This document shows positions 27,316 through 39,514 of a DNA stretch of 64,000 nucleotides, in pieces. Position numbers and translations under genes: made by a program. The notes beneath the pieces were generated by a model. The model worked only from the letters and a program-made list of their open reading frames with translations. It was not told the DNA's origin and ran no database searches. Source of the DNA: Malurus cyaneus samueli. Its lineage: Eukaryota > Chordata > Aves > Passeriformes > Maluridae. Each line of letters opens with the position of its first letter. Position 1 is the stretch's first letter. The stretch covers positions 83,075,564-83,139,563 of the forward strand of contig CM019215.1 in NCBI GenBank assembly GCA_009741485.1, in the 5' to 3' direction.

Positions 27316-27397
27316 TGGTTTGTTTTTGTTGGTTTTTTTTTGTTTTTGTTTGGTTGGTTGGGTTTTTTGTGGTTTTTTTTTTTTTTTTTTTTTTTTG
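27316..27397 (+). repeat. T/G-rich low-complexity tract ending in T24
   Basis: Short G doublets interrupt T runs (TTGGTTTG, TTGGTTGGTTGGG), ending with 24 T at 27373-27396. The minus strand translates to an artefactual Lys/Asn-rich frame. Confidence 0.9.
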
Positions 27398-27607
27398 TAG
27401 AGCAAAATCTGTAGTTGATGATTTTGTATCTTTCAGCTAGTATTTTATTGGGTAGAGGACAAGCATTCATTATGTTGAATGAGTTAAGTGGCTTGGGGGG
27501 AGAGGAATTGTTATATTCTCCTGGAAGGTTACCTGACCATTTTCTTTCCCATCCCCTTGACACAGCTCAGCTCCCCCAAATTCTTTATATTGCCTAAAAT
27601 CCCTAGA

Positions 27608-27625
27608 TTTTTTTTTTTTTTTTTT
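27608..27625 (+). repeat. Poly-T tract (18 nt) followed by CAG
   Basis: Eighteen T followed directly by CAG mimic a strong 3' splice site, but no coding sequence follows. Confidence 0.9.
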
Positions 27626-30037
27626 CAGCATGTTAGACTTACAGGAATGCTTGGCCCATAGTCTATATTAGATTTAGCAAGTGGAATTTCATGCTTTACA
27701 TGCCTGTTCCTAGGGATTGAGCAGCTTGTTTACTGAGATGATGTAAGTGACCCCAGTGGTTTTTATTGGCAGTGGAAGGCACACTGAATAGTCAAAGAAA
27801 ACAGAATTGATTTTAAAGAATGCAAAAAAGTAACCACTGTGAAACTTGTGAGACTTGAAACATTTCTGAGCAGTTTTTTCTTCTTTGTGATTTGCTTTTT
27901 AGGTGTCAGCCTTTCTCAATGACTGATACATATCTTCTCCTTTGATAAACCTAAATAATCAACCATAGGTTTTTTCAAAAAAGCCAAGATGCTTAAATTG
28001 ATGTTAGCTCAGCCACCTCTCCTTTGACAGTGAAAGAATAATAATTTACCTTTATATTATCCTATTTCCTCCTGGGGCCTCACATAGACTTCCCTCTCAT
28101 AACACCAGCCTTCCAGAAATCCCCATCTTCTAGAACTGAGAAGACTGTAAGGAAGAGATGAAATTTCAAATCATTATTTATATTCCTTAGGTAGAGCGTT
28201 GAAGCATGTTCTGCTAGCCTATGGTTTTTTGTTTTTTTTTATTGAAAACTAATAATATGATCACAGCCTGTCTGCTGTATTCTTCCAAATGGCAAAGCCT
28301 TACAAAGCCAAAACTATATGTATACTAAATTGGTAATTTTCAGAATATTACCATTGCTGACAACAACACATTGGAAAGAAGCAAATATTATTAAGCCTAC
28401 AGTCTTGTATGTAATGTTTATAGACATGATAGGAATGTGATTTTGTGGAGAGTAAGACCCATATGTTTTCATTTAGATAATTTTCAGTAAGCTTTTAAAT
28501 CTTGTTAAAGATCTTGCTAAGCTTGGTTTTAAATGATCAGTTGGGAAACATCATATTTAAAACATTACTCTGTTAAATTCAAATCTCTTGCAGAGGTTGA
28601 ATCTGCTGATTATAAGGAGAAATAAATGGGAAGAAGGAAACAATATAGTTCAAACTCAAAAGGTAGAAACCAGTTCCCAAAACTCATTCTGATTGTAGCT
28701 CCATGGAAGAAGAGACCTAATGTGGTTCAGTGTATTCACATTGTGTTCTGTGCTTGCAGAAGTGTTATAACCAATGGAATTATGTTTTTTGCATGAAAAT
28801 CTTATCATCGTATGTTAAACCTTGCTGGGGAAATTTTTTCTTGACTAAGAATGTATTTGAAACGTACTATATTAGGGAGGAATCCAGAAAGGAAGACACT
28901 CAGTACATAGAATTCCCATGTACTTAAGGAGTCCATTTGCTTTTTAGAGTTCTTTGAGGAAATTCTGTGAGGTATTCAGAACCTGAAAACCTGGAACTTG
29001 AAGTATTTTTGTCAAGTATCTTCTTATTTTTCTTTGTCCATTTTTAATGACAAACTTATCACTACCCATTGAGTGGAATAAATAGACATATCTGAAAAAT
29101 ACACTTTTATAGTATCTCCAAAGATCAACAATGGCAGCTCAAAAGCATCGTGTCCCCATTGTACATGGAGGTGAGTGCCAAGGTCACTCAGACTCGTACG
29201 TTCCAGGAAGGCAATTTCTGTTGTGTTGGTGTATGATGATTTCCCTTTGGCACAAAATCTGTCCAAAGAGGGCAAAGAAGTATTGGATCCATGACTTCAA
29301 TACTCTTGGAGAAAACTTTCAAACTTAAAGTTTCTTCCAGGTAAAGAAGCTTCTTTCCCTTAGCCTAGTCATTACAAAATCTCCATGTTTCCTTCCAAAC
29401 AAAAAGTTTCAGTTGCAGGTCTTGCTTTATGCAGTTGAGTGAAACAGATGGTTTTGGATTTTTGGGGAAGAATGGACCATCTGTCTTATACAGCTAAATT
29501 AAAAAGTGAATGTGTGTAAATAGTTTTTCCAAAGCATGATCAAGAGCATCTCTGTTAGGCTTTCTGCTCTGACTCACCACTGTGTACAGGAAGACAGTCT
29601 TCCTAAATCAGGGACTTAAGAAAGTTGCCATAAATTAGGTAGTTTGAAAACTCTCATCTGTAGGTATTAGCTAAGCTCTTTTTTTCCCACTGCATAAATG
29701 TTTAATTTTAAATATGACTTGGTTTTAGCCTTTATACACCTGCCTTTACAATATTTTCCATGAAGTTTCTACTCTCCCAGGTAGTCCTACTGAGCTCAGT
29801 GAAGATTTTTTTATTTTTTAAACTCCAGTCTTTCTGCTCGTATTGTACAAAATAATGTGTATAAGGAGAGGTAAATAATGTTGTAAGGGATAAATTATCA
29901 CCTTTTCATGCTCTGCCCTGCTTTGTAACTACTTCATTGATCTAGTATTTTATTAAACCCTTTCACATTTTTAGCTTTGAATTAGAATCAAATTAAAATT
30001 TAGTTTGTTTTTATCTGTATTTTCATTGTTACTTCTC

Positions 30038-30228
30038 GTACACTCCACAGGGTCTTGTAACAGTCCAGAATTGTTCATGTTGGACATTTTGGTGGATAAT
30101 ACCATTTTTTAAAAGTTTTCATGGATGCCATTNGTACACTCCACAGGGTCTTGTAACAGTCCAGAATTGTTCATGTTGGACATTTTGGTGGATAATACCA
30201 TTTTTTAAAAGTTTTCATGGATGCCATT
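30038..30228 (+). repeat. Two identical 95-bp copies separated by a single n
   Basis: Copy one is 30038-30132 and copy two is 30134-30228. Both run from GTACACTCCACAGGG to CATGGATGCCATT with no difference that I can see. The only ambiguous base of the window, n at 30133, lies exactly between them. The most economical reading is two contig ends that overlap by 95 bp and were joined without merging, rather than a biological duplication. Confidence 0.9.
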
Positions 30229-32654
30229 TTGGTCTAACCTGCACTCCGAAATGAAATGGGTTTAGTGGTCTGAGTCTTGACCCTGGTGAAAGGCAATCTG
30301 CAAACTGTTACAAAACAGACACAAAACTGGTGGTTTTTGCTTTGGGACACTCAGACCCAGTCAGTGTGGGGACACAATTACCTCACACCCCAGGGAGTGT
30401 TTGCTGAAGGTGAAGACTGAGGTCATTCATCAGGGAATAGGGAAAACCATCTCTTGTGAAACTGGTCTCTACACCAGCCAGAGAGAGCATTCCCAGTGCT
30501 GCCGCTGTGGCCTCACTGCTCCCTCTGGTTAAGAGGTTTTATGATCTGGGATCTCCTAGACTGTCTCAGCTGCATGTGCTATTTAGTTTGTAGTAGAATA
30601 TGTAAGCAGTGATTTGCATTTCAGGGTCATGTTTTTAGCAGGTTATTTGTTGGAAACAATATTTTAATATAGGCAAAATCCTGATTCTGCTACAGTTAGT
30701 ATTTGTTTTGCCTTTTGTTGGAGAGCTGGGACAAATGGTTAATACTCTAATTTATGTTCATTAGTACATTATTGAATGCACCATCTACTCATAAAGATGT
30801 TTTCCTAAGAGTTACCCTCACACCGAATTTAAGAGACCTTAAGTGGCTGTCATCTTTGTGCCAAATGGATTAAAACAAAAAATGCACAGCCCTTCTTGGT
30901 AGATCAGTGCTCAATTTCAGCTGGGTCATATGAGGTTAACAAGACAAAGTATCTGGTTTCTTTTTGTGGGTTTTTTTTCTCTTTTGCTTTAAAAAAGAAA
31001 AAGTAAGGTTTGGTTTTCAGGTCAAAACTGTGTGTGAACCTTTTTTATTTTGGAGCACATAACACAATTTAGATAATTTCACACCTGTATTAAATTAACC
31101 ATAAGTGAAAATTCAAATTAATCAAATTAATTTTTTTCATCTGCTGTGTAAATAAGCCTTAAACCTCCAGTGGTTACTGAATAGGGAAAGTGGCTTAACA
31201 GGAGAAATGAATGCAGGGCTATCAGTCTGAATCTGCAAAGAGTCAAAAAAATACCTGGTAAGTGCCAGGTTTCCTACTGGTTTCACTGTGATAACTCAGC
31301 TTGTCCAGCTATTTGCTCCCTACTCCATTAGTAGTTACCCTGTCACTGCAGAGTAACGAAGGGCATATCATGGATTTGTACTCTCTGATTTTGGTAGTGT
31401 CTCACTAATCTGGCATAGATCATATGGAGAGACTGTAACATTGCCATTGCTTGAGCTGGTTCCTGAAAGTCAATTGTCAGCCAGAGGGGACATAGGTGGA
31501 ATAATTCCTTGGGTCGGGGCCATGAGGGAGATTGCTCTAAAATCCGTTCTCCTTTATTTTACAACATTAGCAGAATAAACAGGGAATGCTTTTTTAAAAA
31601 CTGGCATAAACAAAATCTCTGGGTTTGGGGGAGGACGTAGAAAGAAGAAGGAACGTGCCTCTGGAATGGGTACTGATGGGAAAAAATCTTCAGAGTCCAG
31701 GAATTTTGCTGGAACATCCGAAAAACAGCTTGTACCATCAAACAATGAGTAAGCTCCCTTCTGATCATATTTGCTCCTGTTTGCAGATTGGGGTGGTCAC
31801 AACACATTGCTTACCTTCTGTTTACTTTTTCTAGGTGTTTTCTTCTGTGACTGCAAAGGAAAGGATGAATATATTTTTTAAACATTCTGAAATATTAGAC
31901 TTGAGCACTAATTGTAGCATAGGCTTCAAGACAAGCTTATAAAAAGATAACTACAAATACTGGAATGGGGAGAGAAAAAGGAATCTTGGCCCACCAGTGG
32001 GCATGAGTTTACGGGAATGCTTTGAATAATATATCAGGTTTCTTTTGGATACCTCCACGCTTTGCTGTCACACTTCATGATCCCCCTAAGCTCTGTGCAA
32101 AAGCCACAGCTCTGGAACACCTTGGTCAGATGGTGTTGGGAGTCTCATTTGATAGCAGACATTTCTACTCTCCTCTGAAGTTTGATGTCTGTTTAAATTG
32201 CAAAACCTTGGACCTCTAAAGTTTGGGGAGTTGGGAAGATGTGTCAGTGTTTATCTCTGTCCTATTATTTTTTTTTAAATGTATTTTAGGCAGTTATAAC
32301 CAAATTCAAGTGTGTCAACGATATTGTGCCCAAGTTAGTGTTGTGAAAATTGGCAGCTGTGGGGATGAGAGAGTGCCTGATAATGTTGCTGCCATGGGGA
32401 AGCTTACCCCTTACTTCACATGGGAAAATAATCCCAGGGAGCACCAGTCTTTTGGTTTGACTATTTATGGAACTACTTATTTATTCTTAGAAATCCTTTG
32501 AGGGTACTTTTGTAAACTGAGTATCTACTCTGTGCAAGAGTGTCTAGATGGTCTGTGGCAAGTGATGTATTGCGTTGTTTTGGTTGTACATGATCACAGC
32601 ATGTTCTGTTTCCCTAGTAAAATTGGTTTGGTTTTATTTTTTTCTCTCTCCAAG

Positions 32655-32847
32655 ATTTCCTTCGACCTAGCAGAATATACTGCTGATGTTGATGGGGTTG
32701 GCACTTTACGGCTCCTAGATGCTATTAAGACCTGTGGCCTTATCAACTCTGTGAAGTTTTACCAAGCCTCCACCAGTGAACTTTTTGGAAAAGTGCAAGA
32801 AATCCCGCAAAAGGAGACCACCCCTTTTTACCCAAGATCGCCTTATG
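32655..32847 (+). CDS. GMDS: GMDS internal exon (about residues 116-179 plus first base of Gly180)
   Basis: This exon encodes part of GDP-mannose 4,6-dehydratase, the cytosolic NADP-dependent enzyme that converts GDP-mannose to GDP-4-keto-6-deoxymannose, the first step of GDP-fucose synthesis. The 193-nt exon reads 64 codons from ISFDLAEY to RSPY and ends on the first base of Gly180 (phase 0 in, phase 1 out). The acceptor is a pyrimidine-rich tract ending CCAAG and the donor is GTGAGG. From recalled human numbering it carries Tyr123 (NADP contact), the catalytic Thr155 and Glu157 in STSEL, and the catalytic Tyr179 in SPYG. Against the human protein as I remember it there are two differences: V139I and Y159F. 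The second changes SELYG to SELFG. The reading frame stays open upstream into the intron, but similarity stops exactly at the splice site. It is probably exon 5 by human numbering (inference). Gene identity is very secure. Confidence 0.97.
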
Positions 32848-32861
32848 GTGAGGATCGCTGT

Positions 32862-32894
32862 TGGTGTGTGTGTAGTGTCTGTCTGTCTGTCTGT
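32862..32894 (+). repeat. TG/TCTG simple repeat next to a GMDS splice donor
   Basis: A short TG repeat followed by four TCTG/GTCT units begins about 15 nt inside the intron after the 193-nt exon. Confidence 0.85.
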
Positions 32895-33348
32895 TCGCCC
32901 TGCTCATGTCTCAGGGCTGAAGTCATTTGGGTGTGAGATTAGAATGATGATAGAGCTAAAGTGACTAGACATGTCGAGAGGCATACTTTTATGAATTACT
33001 ATATAAAAGGTATTTACTGCCATTGCCTGGGGGTTGGAAATCAGCATCTCACTTCTCAAGCTCTTGTTCATTCAGCTCACAGGTTAAGAGCTCTTGAAGA
33101 AGGAGGGGTTAGGGTGACTCTTCCTTCATAAAGGGTTGTAAGGTACTAAAGTGATAAGGTTTCATATTTTTTGTTGCCCAAATGAAAAATTCCCAAGAGC
33201 TCACTTCATCCTTTGTGAACCCATATGAAATTTGAAACGCTTATTAAAGCAATGGGCATGGAGGACTTTGGTGATAAAGTTTCAAATCAATTTGAGTGTT
33301 AAGGCACCAGATTTTCACTTTTATTCCTCCAAGGTAATTTTAGTTTTG

Positions 33349-33388
33349 TTTTTTTTTTTTTTGGTTTTTTTTTTTTTTTTTTTTTTTT
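33349..33388 (+). repeat. Poly-T tract interrupted by GG
   Basis: T14, GG, T24 within the short GMDS intron, about 360 nt upstream of the next exon. Length is likely to vary and to be error-prone in sequencing. Confidence 0.95.
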
Positions 33389-33728
33389 AATTAACAGGGC
33401 ATACAGTGGCCTATTTCACACGCTGTGACTGTATTAATTATATTGTTAAAGAAAAAAATATTGTGCTTGAGAGTGCATCAGAAAACAAGTGAGAAAGTGC
33501 CCTGATGTTTCCTGGCCAGTTCAGAGGCTGCACAGAATAAGAGTATTTTCCCATTGAGCTGCTTTTTATTAGGCTGGATTTTTTTTTTTTTCCCATATAG
33601 AATTTGACAGATGTAGGGAAATAATCAAAGCACTCTCCCATTGAAATGGGGACTTCACCTGCATGTGACAGAGACCTGTGTGTCTGTGTGTTTCTGAGCT
33701 GTGTATGAGCTAAGCATTTATATGATAA

Positions 33729-33861
<133 letters not shown>

Positions 33862-35408
33862 AAATCCATGTGAAACTGTTTCCAAGTTTGCGTGTATCTG
33901 ATTGGAAATATGAAACAATGCATCCACAGGTTTCATTTAAACTTGCCAGTATTCTGTAGGGAAAGTGTCATGACTTGTAGCCTTCTCATGGCATTTAATG
34001 CAGCCCTCCTGGCAGTCTCACAGCTCAAGAACAGCAGCTTTCCCTTTCGAGCATCATATTCCATTTTCTAGCTAGCTCAGTGTTGTTGAAGGGAAGTTTG
34101 TGTATCTAATTTTGTGTTCCTCTTGATAATAAGTAAAGGCTGAAATGTTGAAATGACTCATTAAAAAGGGCAAGTTTTCTGAACATTTATTTGGGCAACT
34201 GCAGAACAAATGCCATTTCAGGTGTGACATACTCAAGGTTTTAGTTTGTGTATAAATGTCAAATTGAGGGGCAGAAATAATAGATGCTCTGAGTTCATAA
34301 GACTAATGAGTAAAGCCTAGTATGTTTTGAAAAAATTTTGAATTATAGCCCATACCGTTTTACAAGATGGATTTTAACACATGGCTTTAAAATGCCTTTC
34401 AGTTTAATCCTTAATAGCAATGCAGCTTAAATTCCACTTAATCATCCCTTTTCCGCTTGCAGTGCTTTATGAACAATTAATGCTGGTATTTAGTTTGAGT
34501 AAGAGTCCATGGTTGATTAGAAGTCTCTGTTACAATGACAGTTTTCCTCTGCCCTTTAAGTGCTGTGACTAGAAAACACTCTAAAATTAAACTTTAAATT
34601 AACACAGAAAACTGGATTCTCAGTGTAGGAGCCTTTTATTGTGGTGTGTTTCTAAATGAAAAATAAATTCAAGTTTTACAGGAATGCAATTATATAAATT
34701 ATAGCCTGGCACAAAACATAAGAATTTTAATCATACTTATATAAAACAGACCATAATTTCAACTCTGCTTAAAAGGAAAAAAAAATAAAAAAGAAGAGTA
34801 AAAAGGAGTCCATGTCAATAGGATTTAAATATTAATTTCAGTCTTTGGGAGTCACAGCTGTGAAACCTCATCATGCAGTGGGTAGGCAGTATTTACAGTA
34901 ATTGGTGGTAGAAGCTGGTGTGTCACTTCACTAAAGCAAATGAAGCACAAGTCTAAAATTAAAGGGGAGTCATATCCACTAGATTGTTTCTTTTAGAAGC
35001 CTTAATACTTTGTTTTCTATTAAAGGGTTTGCTGAGGTGTATTCATAGTGTGCTGCAAACCAATGTTTAAATTGCTCTGAGTTATCACTATGCAATTAAA
35101 ACATTCTGACCATTGTAAAAAATGAGGGAATATGCAATTAAAAATATTAGCTTGGCACGATTTCTAATAACTCTAGGGAGCTACAAGATGAAAATGTTAT
35201 AAACTCATTTACCATTTCTGCTGCTCCTCTATAGACTCATGCCATTTTGAAGCAGAAAAACTTCAGTACTCATTGCTATTTTGATCCCGCTGATGTTTGT
35301 TCCTGCTTTAACACTACTGCAATAGAGTTTCCAATCTGAAGTCTCTTTTCCACATGTTTAATGTCCTCAAGGAAAACTCAAGTCTGTGCTTTGAAGTCTC
35401 AGGCCTTT

Positions 35409-35453
35409 CATTGTACTTTTTTTCATTGTACTTTTTTTCATTGCACTTTTTTT
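35409..35453 (+). repeat. 15-bp minisatellite, three copies
   Basis: CATTGTACTTTTTTT occurs twice exactly and a third time with one change (CATTGCAC…), in direct tandem. Confidence 0.9.
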
Positions 35454-36408
35454 CTCAGTGCTTTTCATTGTTTGTGTGTGTGCTGGGTGCAGTTTTAGGC
35501 CCTTTATGGCGTTAACAGGAATCTTGTCCTAGAAATGGTTTCAGTTGGCTCTGTTTACCTTAGCAGGAGTACTTGCCACAAAAACAGCTGTAACCACAGA
35601 CCAGTCCCATTTGCATAGTGTTTATATGGGAAAAGGTCTGGAAACTGTACAGAGAGAAAATTAAATAGAAGTAGTTTTCAGATTGCTTGTTGTTAGCCAT
35701 TTGTCACTTTCCTAATATTTTTGAAGATTGCAAAGGCACTTTGGGAGAAAGAGGATTTAACTGGGATTTCTAACTTCTTTGCAATGATGGTGATATCCAT
35801 GAAAGTTTTAAAATGTTTTATGATTTATCCATTTTTTTTAATAGTGATTTCTAAGATTAGGAATACCTGAATAAGCCAATACATATTTTCTTACAATTCT
35901 ACAACCACTATTTCAGTTGTTTTACTGTTACACTGAATGGATCAAATACAAGATTCCATTCATGGTAATAGTATTTGCATTTTCTCCACACAAAACATAA
36001 TGCCCAGGAATCAGAGAAGAGCAGAAGGTTGTGGCAGTGCCACTTGCTAGGGTGCAGAATCGATCAATCCTGGCAGACAGTGCATATCTGAATTCTTAAT
36101 CATACTTTTGAAAATTCCTGTAAGCTTCTTACAGAAAATTTATTTGTAGGAAAAAACTGTGAAGACACAAACTCTAGTATTCCTTGTAGTCAGGGATCCC
36201 TGAAATATGCTACACTGGAAGGTAATGGTAAGGAAGAACAGAGTGCTTTTTTCATGCCAGTATTGTGGGCTGTGATGAAATATTGAAGTATTTGTATTTG
36301 AAGTACAAGTACTCATGTTGGAGGACGTGAATTGCAGTTATCTGTCAAGCTGGTCACTGATGTTCAATTGAACAAACAATTTGCTTCATGATCTGTATTG
36401 TAAATGAG

Positions 36409-37130
36409 TGTTTGGGGTTGCTCAAAAAATCACACGCAAATGTCTAAGCAAAAATGGGTTTAATACGAATTTATTAAAATGTGACATAACAAAGTTTGAT
36501 GGCAAGGTTCACCCTATTACTTACTACATGGATGAAACATACAAAGGAAAATTGAGTTAGAATCAATTTAGAATGATTTGCACAGAGACTGAAAGTGCCA
36601 AACTAAGGGAGACCCATTGAATTATGAGGTTTCTAAACTTCTGATGCAACTTAGGAGAAGCTAGTTCCAGTCTTAGGCCTTTACAATGGTGTATGTCTAA
36701 AGAAATTAATTCTTTCATTCATTCATAAGTATTAACTTAGCATGCTATCAGCAACTTACTGAGCATTTGTTGTGATTAAGGGAGTCTCTCCACTGTGATG
36801 CCTCAGTCTCAGGTAAGGAATCTCAAACCTTGAGATGAGTCCCAGATCAAGGGGAGAGGCACTGCAAAGCAGTCTGCTGGCAATTTAAAGAGAACTGGAA
36901 CTGCATTTATCCAATGATCTCTTTTTAGTAGAAAGGTCTCTCTGGCTCGAGGAGCAACTTTGAGAGGCATCCTAACTCCAGGGGAGATCACTGCCACACA
37001 GCCATGCTGCCTTGCAGTGAGAGCTCAAAGAAGGCTCATTTAGGCTGTTGTATTTATGGGGTAAAGTGGTTGGCTTGTAGTTAAATTGCATGTGATGGGA
37101 AAGGTATGCATGAGACTCTTTGGACCCTCA
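36409..37130 (-). mobile_element. Candidate solo LTR of an endogenous retrovirus-like element
   Basis: The block begins TG and ends CA on the + strand and is bordered by ATGAG on the left and ATGAA on the right, an imperfect 5-bp target duplication. On the minus strand it has a TATA-like CCATAAATAC near 37055. It also has an AATAAA signal at about 36470, followed by about 60 nt to the 3' edge, in the order expected of an LTR. Parts of it resemble an ERVL-like LTR that I recall as widespread in bird genomes. No gag, pol or env sequence flanks it, so it is non-coding. Exact ends and family name are inferred. Confidence 0.45.
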
Positions 37131-39460
37131 ATGAATCTTGGAAAAACTGCCCACTATTCATGTGTTCCAAGCATCAGCATCCCTTTGTGGGCTTCCTGGA
37201 GGAGTTCTTGGCCAAGCAACATCTCAGGTGTTTATGTCCATTGGAGCCTGTACCAAATTGTTGCTAGTTTGGATACAGGTGTCAAGTGCATCTGCCACAA
37301 TCCCTGTTTATATAACGTTCACATATTGTACTGCTGGGGCAGCAATGCACAAGCTTAGTGAAAATGAGAACTGTCTAATCTCAAGAACTGCTTTGTTATA
37401 AAAGAAGCTCAGGAATCTACACCTCTTCTTTCAGAATTCCAATTCTTCTGAGCCATCCAGCTTAAACTCAGAAAGGAGCACCAGGAATCTCGTGTAGCCT
37501 GTATAATGACAGGGCAGTCTGCACAGAGTTCATAAGGGTAAAGAGTGCTTAAGTCTAATATAAAAAGTTTCATATTTCTCAGAATTACAAAGGCTTGAGA
37601 GAAGTGCTGGCTTTGGGAACATTTGGTTTTTTACTTTTATCTTGCTCTCTAAGAGAAAGACAGTAACAGGAGCAATTCTGAGATGTGACGCCATAGTGTA
37701 AAGCTGAGCACTTAAGTTTGCTGTGTGGGCTTCCTTTTAAGTATGATGTTTCATGTTCTGACAATCAGAGTGACTTTACAAAAACACCAGTCATAAATTC
37801 CAGGTTGGCTGAACCCACTGCCTGAGCTTCATATCTTAATTTGGGAATAGTACAGCATTATTAAATTGCACAAGCACTTGGGTCTATACTCAAGAGATAC
37901 ATGTGTTTGTAACAGCAGAAAATATTATCTAAATCTTCGTATGAAGTAAAATTAGTGGCTATGTTAGACTAATCTTAATAAAACATACATCTACTTTGAG
38001 CCTTTCTGTAGTACTTTCCTTTCTATTATTTTCTTTATATTATACATCCTGCCTTCCATTTGATTTCCCTTTCATTTCACTTAGTCACTTTTACAGTTTC
38101 ATAAGATGAAATAGTCACTTTTTGACCAGTACATACTTTTCAGCTCACATAAATCAACACAGCTGCACTGAAATGAGTAGGGTCGTGTTGATTTATGCCA
38201 GCTGAGGGTCTGGCATAGTACTTCCAGGAATGGTCTGGTAATGTAAGATAAGCATGGCTTGCTTCCTTTGGGGGAAGGACCTGTATTAGCTATATACTTT
38301 GTTAAAGCTAATTTCTTCAGTTGCTTTTGTTCCATTTTATCCAGGTATAGCTTAAGAGTTTCCTGATTTATGGTCATGCCCAGGTGAATGGGATATTCCA
38401 TTTCTGAAGCTTATTTATTGTCTAAGTATGACAGAAGCTGAAAAGCAATATGCTAACAGTAGCTGCAAGGCAGCCTCTGTGTTTAAAAACGAACAAACAA
38501 AAGAAAAACAAAAAATCTTTTCCACAATGATGCTTTTTTTGTTCCCCTCTCCCTCAAGAAAGTATTGTGGGGTACTGAATGGGGGAGGTGGTGGCCATCA
38601 CATTGGTGGAAGTGGAACATGTCTCCCAGTATTACCAGTGTGGAAATGTTTGCCCAGCGGCAATATTGGAAAGATATTTCAGTTCAATGAGATGACGGTT
38701 TTGACAGTGGAAAAGTCACTTCAGGAAAGTTGGGGCTTGATCCAAACCTTTTTTTGTTTCATTGAAAAGATTCCTGTTCTTTTGTTGGGCTCTGGATCTC
38801 GCTAATACCTGCTTCTCTGAGTGAGAAAGCAAACTGCGTGTTAACAGTGTCATTTGTTTCATCCCAGACAAGCCCTTGCTGTTGTCTCTCTTCACTTCTG
38901 TGTAAGAAGTTTTCTCAGGCTTACAAGATGTGCCTTTGGATGTCTGAGATAACTTTCTGATTTGGTTAACCACTTCATTGCTTGCCTCATCTGATCTTAA
39001 TCTGCCAAGATGTACAAACATGTACAGCATGTTTCCTGACACAATGCAACATGAGTTTTGTTTGGTTTTTGTTGGGCTTTTTTCCCCCTAAGTAATACCT
39101 TGCCTCCACACATGACATCATTGTGTAGATCATTCAGTAGGAAATTTTTTTGTGTCTGATACCAGCTCTGGTAGAGCAGTTGTCATCAGACCATTGCTGT
39201 ATAGCCAGAGGGAAAGGATACAACTGCTCATTTCTGTGATCTCTTTCAGCCTGGGTGGAAATGGCTAGGTGTTATATTGCAGGCTGAATGTTGTCAAAGT
39301 ACATGTAGTAAGATTAAAATGAAAAGAAATAATGATTTAAATAGAATGGGGAGTGTTCTTTGCTTTTATTGTGCATCTGGGTCTCAGGTTTGCCAGGGGG
39401 AAGGGGGTGAGAGTTTCTCCTATTCACTGTAAATAGCTCTGTGTGTCTTCTGGATTTATG

Positions 39461-39514
39461 TTTTTTGTTGTTACCTTTTTTTTTGTTGTTTTTTTTTGTT
39501 TTTTGTTTTTTTTT
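39461..39514 (+). repeat. T-rich low-complexity tract with G interruptions
   Basis: T runs of 4-9 nt are separated by single G or TTG. The minus strand reads as an artefactual Lys/Asn-rich frame. Confidence 0.9.

Larger units (their letters stand above)
17459..32654 (+). other. Upstream GMDS intron, last block
   Basis: This is intron sequence reaching to the acceptor at 32654. It holds an A27 tract at 19685-19711, a hairpin at 20836-20860, a T/G-rich tract at 27316-27397, a T18 run ending in CAG at 27608-27628, and an n-separated 95-bp duplication at 30038-30228. The last 20 bases form the polypyrimidine tract of the downstream exon. The open frames have no recognisable similarity. Confidence 0.8.

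Noticed and set aside
1..32654. The preceding GMDS exon (ending GAQSHVK)
   Set aside because: I looked for codons of NLGAQSHVK followed by a donor on the + strand and did not find them; the exon is presumably outside the window.
32532..32936. 134-codon open frame as a stand-alone gene
   Set aside because: Only 32655-32847 matches GMDS; the ends are intron sequence on either side of good splice sites.
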